Shown here in pieces: positions 57,304-64,000 of a DNA stretch of 64,000 nt (the first letter of the stretch is position 1; every line of letters starts with the position of its first letter). The translations under genes and the position numbers were made by a program. Origin of the DNA: Alkalicoccus urumqiensis. Lineage in GTDB: Bacteria > Bacillota > Bacilli > Bacillales > Salisediminibacteriaceae. The notes below the pieces were generated by a model. It worked only from the letters and a program-made list of their open reading frames with translations, did not search any database and was not told where the DNA came from. The DNA is taken from assembly GCF_002993335.1 (NCBI RefSeq), contig NZ_PVNS01000009.1, positions 122,459-186,458 of the forward strand. The letters run 5' to 3'.

Positions 57304-58769
57304 GTCCTCCACTCCTTTAAGGCGGAACGTGCTTCTTCACGGTCATCAAATGAACTCCGCTTTCCCTGTACTTCCTGATACGTCTCGTGGCCTTTTCCTG
57401 CAATCAGGAGAACATCGCCGGCGGAAGATTCCAGCACCGCACGACGGATCGCTTCCCGTCTATCGGGAATAACGGCATAGCTGCTTTCTTTCATACCGGC
57501 CTTCATATCTTCAAGAATGGCATCCGGATCTTCTGAACGTGGGTTATCCGAAGTTAAATACGTCCAGCCTGAAAGAGACTCACTGACACGCGCCATTTTC
57601 GGGCGCTTCGTTTTGTCCCGGTCCCCGCCGCAGCCGATGACGGTTTTTATTTTATCTGCAGACGTCGTTTCATTAATCGTCTGCAGAACATTTTCCAAAC
57701 TGTCAGGGGTGTGGGCATAGTCTATAATAACATGGACCGGGGCGTCGGATTTCACAACTTCAAAGCGGCCCCGGACTCCGGTGAGACCATTAAGCATACC
57801 CGCAATTTCCTGCCAGCTCAGTCCATTTCTGTTTGCTGCGCAGGCGGCAGCGAGAACATTGTATATAGAAAACGTGCCCGGAAGGGATATTTCCACCGGA
57901 AATCGTCCTTCTGGAACGGCCAGTGTGAACGTACTTCCTGAGGGAGACAGGTGGATCGTTTCTGCTCTCACTTCCGCGTTTTCCCTGATACCGTATCTCA
58001 GTACCGGCACAGGAGAAGCCTCCATCATCCATCCGGCATACTCATCATCCGCGTTGATCACCACGGAGGGCAGCGGACGGTCAAAGCCTGCTCCCAGCTG
58101 AGAGAACAGAAGGCTCTTGGCATGCGCATAATGATCCATCGTCGGATGGAAGTCGAGGTGGTCCTGTGTCAGATTGGTAAAGACCGCTGTTTGAAAAACA
58201 GTTCCGTGAATTCTGCCGAGACTTAAAGCGTGAGAGGAGACTTCCATCGCGGTGACTTCTGTTGTGTCCTCTGCCATATCAAATAATATCCGCTGAAGAT
58301 CGATCGATTCCGGCGTCGTGTTAACTGCTTCCACCTGTCTGCCGTTGTATCTCGTGTAAAGCGTGCCGATGACGCCGGCACGTTTTCCAGCCGAATGCAT
58401 CAGCTGCTCAATATAGTGGGTAACAGACGTTTTACCGTTGGTCCCCGTGACACCGATCATGCTCATTTTTGTCGATGGGTGTCCATAAAAGATCGAAGCA
58501 CAAACGGCCATCGCGCGCTTTACATTGGGAACATAGACGACCGGACAGTCTGCCTGGACGGGTTTTTCAGCTACGACCGCTGCCGCACCTGCAGCGGCAG
58601 CATCACCGGCAAAATTGTGTCCGTCCACCGTATAGCCCGGTACGCAGAAAAACAACCCGTCTTTTTCAACACTTCTGGAATCCATCGTAATCGAGGATAC
58701 ATAAACTTCTTCTTCTGGTAATTCTGCAGGGTAAATCGTCGCAAATAGCTGCTTGAGCGGTATCATCAT
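57300..58769 (-). CDS. murE: UDP-MurNAc-L-Ala-D-Glu--meso-diaminopimelate ligase
   Basis: Adds meso-diaminopimelate to the growing stem peptide. 489 residues from the ATG at 58769 (AAAGG 6 nt upstream; an ATG one codon later is equally possible). P-loop VTGTNGKT (107-114), TTPESIDLQ, FTNLTQDHLDFH and KHGRDRDK-like GCGGDRDKTKRP are present. The DNPR motif in TSDNPRSEDP specifies meso-DAP. It lies directly after pbpB; spoVD, located there in B. subtilis, is absent. Confidence 0.97.
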   Translation of the reverse strand: MMIPLKQLFATIYPAELPEEEVYVSSITMDSRSVEKDGLFFCVPGYTVDGHNFAGDAAAAGAAAVVAEKPVQADCPVVYVPNVKRAMAVCASIFYGHPSTKMSMIGVTGTNGKTSVTHYIEQLMHSAGKRAGVIGTLYTRYNGRQVEAVNTTPESIDLQRILFDMAEDTTEVTAMEVSSHALSLGRIHGTVFQTAVFTNLTQDHLDFHPTMDHYAHAKSLLFSQLGAGFDRPLPSVVINADDEYAGWMMEASPVPVLRYGIRENAEVRAETIHLSPSGSTFTLAVPEGRFPVEISLPGTFSIYNVLAAACAANRNGLSWQEIAGMLNGLTGVRGRFEVVKSDAPVHVIIDYAHTPDSLENVLQTINETTSADKIKTVIGCGGDRDKTKRPKMARVSESLSGWTYLTSDNPRSEDPDAILEDMKAGMKESSYAVIPDRREAIRRAVLESSAGDVLLIAGKGHETYQEVQGKRSSFDDREEARSALKEWRT

Positions 58770-58829
58770 TTTCATCCTTTTATATCTATATTCGGTGTCT
58801 CCATATACACCTGCCGAAGACATTGGACG

Positions 58830-61031
58830 TTAATCCATAAAAAAGGTTTCATCTTCCTCCGGCAGTTCGTCAGCTTCTTCTTCTTCCTCTTTGTCGTCCT
58901 CAAGCTCCGGCTCTTCACCGGGAGGCGCTGCTTTTGCCTGCACTGCTTCAGCACCGTTAAGAGAAGAACCCGGAGGCGGCATCTGTGCATAAACAAATCC
59001 GCTTCCCTCCACCTCAGACCGGACCCCCGCCGTATCGGCAAACTGTCGCAGTTCACGTGTACTCCATCCAGTCACGTCCGGCATTTCCGGGGATCCATCA
59101 GTGACAAGAAATACCATTTCACCTGCAGCGAGCGGCGTTTCCGGAGCGAACGACTGGTCCTCCACAATAGAACCATCTCCAATCATGACAGGCTCCATGC
59201 CAAGGTCTTTCAGCTCTTCCTCGACCGATTCAGCCTGCTCTCCTGAAAAATCCGGAAGCAGTATCTGCTCGGCAGAACCATGTTCCAGCTCGTCTTCATC
59301 CGGCCGGATATTTAAGTACTGCAGGCTCTGCTCCATCACCTGCCGGAAGATCATGGAGACCGGTTCACTTCCGATTTCATGATCCTCCAGATCGGGCCGG
59401 TCGACGGCCACGTACACGATAACTTCCGGATCATCTGCGGGCGCCATGCCGATAAAGGAGTAAAGGTTCTGGCCATGACCTCTGACATACCTTCCGTCTT
59501 CTCCAACAATCTGGGCAGTACCCGTTTTACCGGCCACTTCAAACCCATCAATTGCAAACGCCTGACCGGTGCCATTTTCCGAGGAGACGACGGTCGTAAG
59601 AATGTCCCGGACTTCAGTGGCGGTTTCCGCAGAAATTGGCTCTCCAGAGACAGTCGGAGTGTTTTCTGCAACCGTTTCTCCTTCTTCGTTTAAAATTTGA
59701 GATACGACATATGGATTGACCATCTTTCCGTCGTTGGCAATCGCCGATGCCGCTTTAACCTGCTGCATTGCCGTTACAGCTGTAGCCTGACCGAATGCTG
59801 TCGTTACCGCATCGACCGGGCCGGATTCTGCAATTAATCCGCCTTCCGCCTCGTTGGGAAGGTCGATTCCTGTAGGTTCGCGGAAACCGAATGCTTCGAT
59901 GTACTTATATACATTCTCCGGCCCCAGCTGATCCATAGCAATTTTGGAAAACGCGACGTTGGAGGAACGCTGGACCCCTTCGTTGTACGTGATTTCGCCC
60001 CAGCCTTCACCATTGTTATGGTCACGTATACGCCGGTCGTATACTTCAACGCTTCCTGATTCAAACGTTGCCTCTCCATTATAGACCCCTTCTTCCACTG
60101 CTCCGGCCAGCGTAAAGATTTTCATGGTAGAGCCAGGCTCAAACCGGGAAGAGATGGCGTAGTTCGTATAGTTCTCTATCGATTCATATTCGTTCGGGTT
60201 AAAGCTCGGCCGGTTGGACATTGCGAGAATTTCGCCTGTTTCCGCATGGGCTGCGACAGCCATCATTCTCTCCGGCTCAAACATCTCATCCACCTGGCTC
60301 ATCGTCTGCTCCATAGCCGTCTGAATGCGGGCATCAAGCGTGAGAACGACATCATCGCCGTGCTCCGGTTCTTTGATAATTTCCTCCTGGGAGGCAAGCG
60401 GCCTGCCGGAACCGTCCTGCTGATATTGAATATATCCTGCTGTATCGGATAAATAATCGTTCAGACTGCTCTCCAGCCCCATCCGGGCTTCGCTCATATC
60501 CCGCTCGGTGTAACCGATCACATGGGATGCAAACGTCTGCATCGGATAATACCGCCGCGGATCCTCCCGGAAGTGAATACCTGAAAGCTCCATCGCTTCT
60601 ATTTCCTGCATCTTCTCATAGCTTAGATTCTTTGCTGCCGCTCCAAGCTCCACCTGGAACGCATCCCGGGAGAGAAGTTCTTCTAACCTGCCCTCGTCCA
60701 TCTCCAGTGCCGGAGCAAGTTCAGCTGCAGTGGCTGCGGGGTCGGCTACATGAGACTCAAATTGATCATCCAGCACAGCCGTAATAGTGTAGGAGGGAAT
60801 TTCTTCGGCCAGTACTTCCCCGTTTCTATCCGTAATCGATCCCCGTTTTCCATCCAGATCCTGTGTCTGGGTCCATCTCGTCTCGAGAAGTTCATAAAGG
60901 TGAACGTCATCGACTTCTTTGGAAGCTTGAATATAGGCAAATCGGGAGAATATTATCACGACCCCGATCGTAAATACCAGCAGAGCGGCCACCGCTCTTT
61001 TAACGATCATTTGTTTAAAGCTGTTTTCCAT
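58830..61031 (-). CDS. pbpB: Penicillin-binding protein 2B (septal transpeptidase) with two PASTA domains
   Basis: Class B PBP, septal transpeptidase. 733 residues: transmembrane helix 11-31; pedestal domain (about 55-225); transpeptidase with SxxK at Ser301 (STMK), SxN at 356-358 (SSN) and KTG at 502-504; PASTA domains about 591-645 and 649-702; then an acidic tail (706-733, mostly Glu/Asp). Two PASTA domains and its place after ftsL fit PbpB rather than SpoVD. The acidic tail is an extension I do not know from B. subtilis. GAGGAGG-like CGAGGAGGCAGAG lies before the ATG. Confidence 0.96.
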   Translation of the reverse strand: MENSFKQMIVKRAVAALLVFTIGVVIIFSRFAYIQASKEVDDVHLYELLETRWTQTQDLDGKRGSITDRNGEVLAEEIPSYTITAVLDDQFESHVADPAATAAELAPALEMDEGRLEELLSRDAFQVELGAAAKNLSYEKMQEIEAMELSGIHFREDPRRYYPMQTFASHVIGYTERDMSEARMGLESSLNDYLSDTAGYIQYQQDGSGRPLASQEEIIKEPEHGDDVVLTLDARIQTAMEQTMSQVDEMFEPERMMAVAAHAETGEILAMSNRPSFNPNEYESIENYTNYAISSRFEPGSTMKIFTLAGAVEEGVYNGEATFESGSVEVYDRRIRDHNNGEGWGEITYNEGVQRSSNVAFSKIAMDQLGPENVYKYIEAFGFREPTGIDLPNEAEGGLIAESGPVDAVTTAFGQATAVTAMQQVKAASAIANDGKMVNPYVVSQILNEEGETVAENTPTVSGEPISAETATEVRDILTTVVSSENGTGQAFAIDGFEVAGKTGTAQIVGEDGRYVRGHGQNLYSFIGMAPADDPEVIVYVAVDRPDLEDHEIGSEPVSMIFRQVMEQSLQYLNIRPDEDELEHGSAEQILLPDFSGEQAESVEEELKDLGMEPVMIGDGSIVEDQSFAPETPLAAGEMVFLVTDGSPEMPDVTGWSTRELRQFADTAGVRSEVEGSGFVYAQMPPPGSSLNGAEAVQAKAAPPGEEPELEDDKEEEEEADELPEEDETFFMD

Positions 61032-61069
61032 AGCTCTGCCTCCTCGTGCTGAGCACGTGTGAACATGAG

Positions 61070-61105
61070 AAAAACCTCTCCGGATGAGCTTCCGGAAAAG
61101 GTTTT
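61070..61105 (-). terminator. Terminator-like hairpin between ftsL and pbpB
   Basis: On the minus strand AAAACCTTTTCCGGA pairs with TCCGGAGAGGTTTTT across a 6-nt loop, with one internal mismatch pair, followed by T and C. It lies inside an essential operon with no new promoter seen, so it may be a partial terminator or a processing or stability hairpin setting the pbpB level. Confidence 0.55.
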
Positions 61106-61112
61106 CTCTGCA

Positions 61113-61475
61113 TCAGTCTCCCGGCTGGTGAAGAACTTTCACCTGACTGTTGTCCAGTGTCATACCGAGTTCATTTTTCGCGATCGATAAAATTCGTTCC
61201 GGATCAGACAGCTCTTTTACCTGAAGCGTCAGGGCTTCATTCTGATCCGCCTGCGCTGTAACGGCAGCTTCTGTTGTCTGAATTTCAGCATTGGCTGAAT
61301 AAATCTGGGAATAATTTGAGATAATAAGTACCGCGGCAATGGCGATGACCGGCACCATCATAAAATAAAGAAGGCGCTCGCCTTTCGTTATACCACCGCG
61401 GTGAATCTGTCTGCGTACTTTTTTCGTATACTGCCGCTGGGGCTGCAGGACAGTATGTTTTTCAACCGGACTCAT
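61113..61475 (-). CDS. ftsL: Cell division protein FtsL
   Basis: Bitopic divisome protein. 120 residues: basic cytoplasmic N-terminus (about 1-34), one transmembrane helix (about 36-54), then a leucine-zipper-like coiled coil in the outside domain (about 60-110) ending in [15 protein letters not shown], which is typical. The ATG overlaps the rsmH stop by 4 nt. FtsL levels limit division in B. subtilis. Confidence 0.92.
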   Translation of the reverse strand: MSPVEKHTVLQPQRQYTKKVRRQIHRGGITKGERLLYFMMVPVIAIAAVLIISNYSQIYSANAEIQTTEAAVTAQADQNEALTLQVKELSDPERILSIAKNELGMTLDNSQVKVLHQPGD

Positions 61476-62416
61476 ACGCTTCCCTCCTCAGGTGCATTTT
61501 TTTCTGCGATCCGCAGTTTCGCTGAATGTGCACGGTTGTTTCCCTCTAGTTCATCGTCTCCGGCAGTAATAGGTTTTCTGGTGATAAGTTTCAGCTCCGG
61601 TTTCATTCCTTCAGGTATGACAGGAAGTCCTCTCGGGAGGTCCGGCAGACTGCTTTTCTTTTTGAAAAACGTCTTGCATATCCTGTCCTCAAGGGAGTGA
61701 AAAGTAATCACAGCGACTCGTCCTTCAGGCCGAAGCAGTTCTACCGCCTGTGCCAGTGCATCCTCAAAAACGTCCAGTTCTTTATTGACCGCAATGCGCA
61801 GTGCCTGAAACGTACGCTTTGCCGGATGCCCTCCTTTTCTTCTGGCAGGTGCAGGGATGGCATCTTTAATAAGCTCCACGAGTTCAAATGTCGTTTCCAC
61901 CGGTTTTTTGGAACGGGCCTGCTCAATTTTCCGTGCGATTTGTTTTGCAAACCGTTCTTCCCCATATGTATGAATGATTCTGGCAATATCTTCAAAACGC
62001 CACTCATTGACAATTTCCGAGGCAGTCAGGCTGCTGTTCTGGTCCATCCGCATATCAAGCGGGGCGTCAAAACGATAACTGAATCCTCTTTCCGGTACAT
62101 CAAACTGTGGAGAGGAAACACCTAAATCAAAAACAATGCCGTCCACTTCATGGACATCATGTCTGGCTAACTCTTCTTTCAGATCTTTAAAATTTGCCCG
62201 GATAAATGTCACTCTTCCGGAAGGCAGCCGCTCTCCGGCTGCTTCAAGGGCTGTATCATCCTGGTCGAACGCATACAGTCTGCCGGTAGTCAGTCTGCTT
62301 AAAATTTCGGCGCTGTGGCCGCCGCCGCCAAGCGTACAGTCCACATAAATTCCTTCCGGTTTTACATTTAGTCCGTCGACCGTTTCGTGCAGCAGCACGG
62401 TTTCATGTGTAAACAA
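61472..62416 (-). CDS. rsmH: 16S rRNA (cytosine1402-N4)-methyltransferase
   Basis: MraW/RsmH, SAM-dependent methylation of the 16S rRNA decoding centre. 314 residues. [15 protein letters not shown] at the N-terminus, SAM-binding [47 protein letters not shown] and the late ITFHSLEDR are all diagnostic. It is the second gene of the dcw cluster, 28 nt after mraZ. Confidence 0.97.
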   Translation of the reverse strand: MFTHETVLLHETVDGLNVKPEGIYVDCTLGGGGHSAEILSRLTTGRLYAFDQDDTALEAAGERLPSGRVTFIRANFKDLKEELARHDVHEVDGIVFDLGVSSPQFDVPERGFSYRFDAPLDMRMDQNSSLTASEIVNEWRFEDIARIIHTYGEERFAKQIARKIEQARSKKPVETTFELVELIKDAIPAPARRKGGHPAKRTFQALRIAVNKELDVFEDALAQAVELLRPEGRVAVITFHSLEDRICKTFFKKKSSLPDLPRGLPVIPEGMKPELKLITRKPITAGDDELEGNNRAHSAKLRIAEKNAPEEGSV

Positions 62417-62444
62417 GTATTTATCCCTCCTCTACGGTTCTGTC

Positions 62445-62876
62445 TTAACTATCCACATCAAACAATCCTTCAGCAAGTTCAGCAAAAGATGAAGCGGATT
62501 CGTCCATATATGATTCCCATAGTGCTTTGTCCCAGACTTCCACCCGCTGCGCAACACCGATAAATACACATTCTTTTTCAAGACCGGCATATGTACGCAG
62601 AGAAGCAGGCAGACTAATACGGTTCTGGCCATCAAGCGCGCATTCCGTGGCCCCGGAAAAGAAAAAGCGTGTAAAGGCACGGGCATCTTTCCTCGTGAAC
62701 GGAAGATCCCGGAGCTTTTTCTCCAGACGGGCCCACTCGGATTCCGGATAAATGAATAAGCATTGATCCAGCCCGCGTGTGGCAATAAAACCCGAACCAA
62801 GTTCATCGCGGAATTTGGAAGGAACGGTCACTCGTCCTTTCGCATCCATTTGATGTTCAAACTCCCCGATGAACAT
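62445..62876 (-). CDS. mraZ: Transcriptional regulator MraZ
   Basis: Ring-forming DNA-binding protein with two AbrB-like/MraZ repeats. 143 residues from the ATG at 62876 ([16 protein letters not shown]), with GAGGAGG 7 nt before it. Repeat 1 has [16 protein letters not shown], repeat 2 has [18 protein letters not shown], the paired DxxGR motif. It represses or tunes the dcw operon; three GTGG direct repeats spaced 10 bp lie just upstream. First gene of the cluster. Confidence 0.96.
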   Translation of the reverse strand: MFIGEFEHQMDAKGRVTVPSKFRDELGSGFIATRGLDQCLFIYPESEWARLEKKLRDLPFTRKDARAFTRFFFSGATECALDGQNRISLPASLRTYAGLEKECVFIGVAQRVEVWDKALWESYMDESASSFAELAEGLFDVDS

Positions 62877-62902
62877 ATATCTGCCTCCTCTCCCCTTTCT
62901 TA

Positions 62903-62938
62903 CCCCTAATTTACCACATCTCCCCACTCCCTACCACT
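62903..62938 (-). promoter_or_regulatory. MraZ operator candidate (GTGG direct repeats)
   Basis: On the minus strand GTGG occurs three times at an exact 10-bp period, followed by GGGG 11 bp later, 27 nt upstream of the mraZ start. MraZ is known to bind short G-rich direct repeats with one-turn spacing upstream of its own gene. No clear -35/-10 pair can be assigned around it. Confidence 0.6.
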
Positions 62939-63189
62939 GTAATTACAGATTTCCTGAAAGTTTTCAGATTTTTTAATCGTTTTGTCATCTTTCTCTCAAT
63001 TCTGAGAGTTCCATCTGGCTGCCTGTCGAAAACGACATCGGAGCAGAAGACCGGCGCAGGATCTTTTAATAAGCCATATAGAATCCATCCGACCTTGAAG
63101 CAGGGTCACGTTTTTTATCAGCCGGACGTCAGCGGAACAGACCGGTTTATAGACACACCTGCGCATATTTCTCTAAAGATAATGGATCA

Positions 63190-63680
63190 AATAAACCAGG
63201 CAGAAACTGCCTGGTCTTAAAAGAAAAGAGAGGTTTGTTGAATAGGTTCCCGCTTTCTACCTGCACCTGCAGCCGTACGCGTTCCGGAGGGAGTTCGAAA
63301 AGCGGAAGCACCCTGCTTACGAGCGACCAGTCCTGGAAGCCCTGCCGACGAAAGCTGCTCTTTGCTTTCTTCGGAAGGGGTGAAGGAACCAGAGCGGATG
63401 CTGGAGCTGGACAATACTTCAATTATAAGAAGCATGGCTCCACGCGGCCGCGCCGCATGGCAGAAGTTCGCTTCCCTGCGGCTCAAACCAAAGGCCGGCT
63501 CCGCTCATGCTCTGCAGCCGTGCAAATAGCGCCCGGCTGGTAGACAAGCCCACGCAGGCTTCTGCCGGGTAGTGGAGAAGCTTTATCAACAGAAACAAAC
63601 GGTACATGGAACAGAACGTTGAAATGCTATATCCCTTGGCATCCCTGCTCGGAAGAGGCTTCGAACTTTATACTCCCTCT
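63190..63680 (+). repeat. Dispersed repeat, copy 3: full length (about 490 nt)
   Basis: Reference copy of the element also found at 1290-2407 and 51604-51833. From the left: head hairpin CCAGGCAG/CTGCCTGG (63196-63214); an ORF-like section; the main stem CCCTGCCGACGAAAGC with a downstream arm (63364-63379) that here has two mismatches; the palindromic GCGGCCGCGCCGC block; the CCCGGC...GCCGGG stem; and the tail with GAAATGCTATA and GGAAGAGGCTTC. No terminal inverted repeats, target-site duplication or transposase are seen. It lies in the gene-free 1,124 nt between mraZ and the window end. Confidence 0.82.
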
Positions 63681-63766
63681 TTCTACTTTTTCAAAAAAAC
63701 CACCCCTTTTTTATGAGGGGCCACTGAAAATCTCAAGATTTTAATTGAACGAAAGTAAACTCCCAG

Positions 63767-63812
63767 AAAAAAGACGATCAATCTCCGATTTTTGGATCTG
63801 GTCGTCTTTTTT
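63767..63812. terminator. Bidirectional terminator in the gap upstream of mraZ
   Basis: An 11-bp stem AAAAAAGACGA/TCGTCTTTTTT with a 24-nt apical part that pairs only partly. It probably ends a minus-strand transcript coming from beyond the right edge, because no gene on either strand lies within 800 nt. Confidence 0.75.
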
Positions 63813-63854
63813 GTCGTGGAATTCTTTTAACCATTTTCATGCTTTTTATTCCAG

Positions 63855-63985
63855 GCTCAACCAGACGAAACGTAAGACGGGGACGCCTGCGGGAAGAGCA
63901 TGAGGTGAAGACCCCGCAGAACATCCAAAGGATGTTCGAGGAGGCTGAGGCCATGCCCGCGGCAAGCTTCCGTCTGTAGTGCAGT
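63855..63985. repeat. Bacillaceae-type GC-rich intergenic repeat
   Basis: About 130 nt that can fold from end to end: outer AGACGG/CCGTCT, an inner CTGCGGG/CCCGCAG and a perfect hairpin GAACATCC/GGATGTTC with a 3-nt loop (63919-63937). Phrases such as GGGGACGCCTGCGGGA, AGACCCCGCAG and GAGGAGGCTGAGGCCATG resemble a repeat I recall as common between genes of Bacillaceae, often mistaken for a coding sequence. A second copy is not present in this window. Confidence 0.55.
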
Positions 63986-64000
63986 CTGATTTCACTAATT

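Noticed and set aside
62939..63189. Promoter for mraZ in the region with TTGAGA and an A-rich -10-like stretch
   Set aside because: TTGAGA with a 17-nt spacer leads only to TTAAAA, a poor -10; not good enough to call.

Overview
The window reads as about 64 kb of a low-to-mid GC Firmicutes (Bacillaceae) chromosome. Gene order closely follows the B. subtilis pyr, dcw (division and cell wall), sepF-divIVA-ileS and yloC-prkC regions, and most genes lie on the minus strand. MurE carries the DNPR motif of meso-diaminopimelate-adding enzymes. The extracytoplasmic parts of PrkC, PBP2B and DivIB are very acidic, which fits a halophilic or alkaliphilic lifestyle. Every sporulation gene that B. subtilis keeps interleaved in these clusters is missing here: spoVM, spoVD, spoVE, spoIIGA, sigE and sigG. 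Neighbouring genes often abut or overlap by 4 nt where they should be. My inference is an asporogenous haloalkaliphilic Bacillaceae of the Alkalicoccus/Salisediminibacterium kind; sequence alone cannot fix the genus.

Layout, left to right. Positions 1-1105 hold the L-serine dehydratase pair sdaAA (cut by the window edge) and sdaAB. 1106-2407 is gene-free and carries three pieces of a dispersed, hairpin-rich repeat. 2408-5392 is the yloU-fakA-degV operon, which looks like a fatty acid kinase unit; divergent rpmB follows. 5880-7286 is thiN-thiT under a TPP riboswitch. 7309-19648 is a long minus-strand housekeeping operon, transcribed in the order yloC-remA-gmk-rpoZ-coaBC-priA-fmt-rsmB-prpC-prkC-rsgA-rpe. 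It starts at a good SigA promoter and lacks the def and rlmN genes found there in B. subtilis. Divergent rqcH follows.

21592-28926 is a more variable stretch: a GNAT acetyltransferase, a DUF3891 protein, a heterodimeric ABC exporter with one degenerate ATP site, a Na+/H+ antiporter and two small membrane proteins. 28919-41338 is the complete de novo UMP operon (pyrR-pyrP-pyrB-pyrC-carA-carB-pyrK-pyrD-pyrF-pyrE). It has three PyrR attenuators and an extra SAM methyltransferase translationally coupled at its end. 41335-46078 holds rluD, lspA and T-box-controlled ileS.

46085-62876 is the division and wall cluster, transcribed mraZ-rsmH-ftsL-pbpB-murE-(MurF-like)-mraY-murD-murG-divIB-ftsA-ftsZ-ylmE-sepF-ylmG-ylmH-divIVA. 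The gene between murE and mraY sits exactly where murF lies in other bacteria, but its product has lost the ATP-binding loop and the other catalytic motifs, so it looks like a MurF pseudoenzyme. 62877-64000 has no gene. It holds a MraZ-type operator, the only full-length copy of the dispersed repeat, a terminator and a second kind of GC-rich repeat.

The strongest leads are the MurF-like pseudoenzyme and the multi-hairpin repeat family, one of whose stems shows a compensatory base-pair change between copies.
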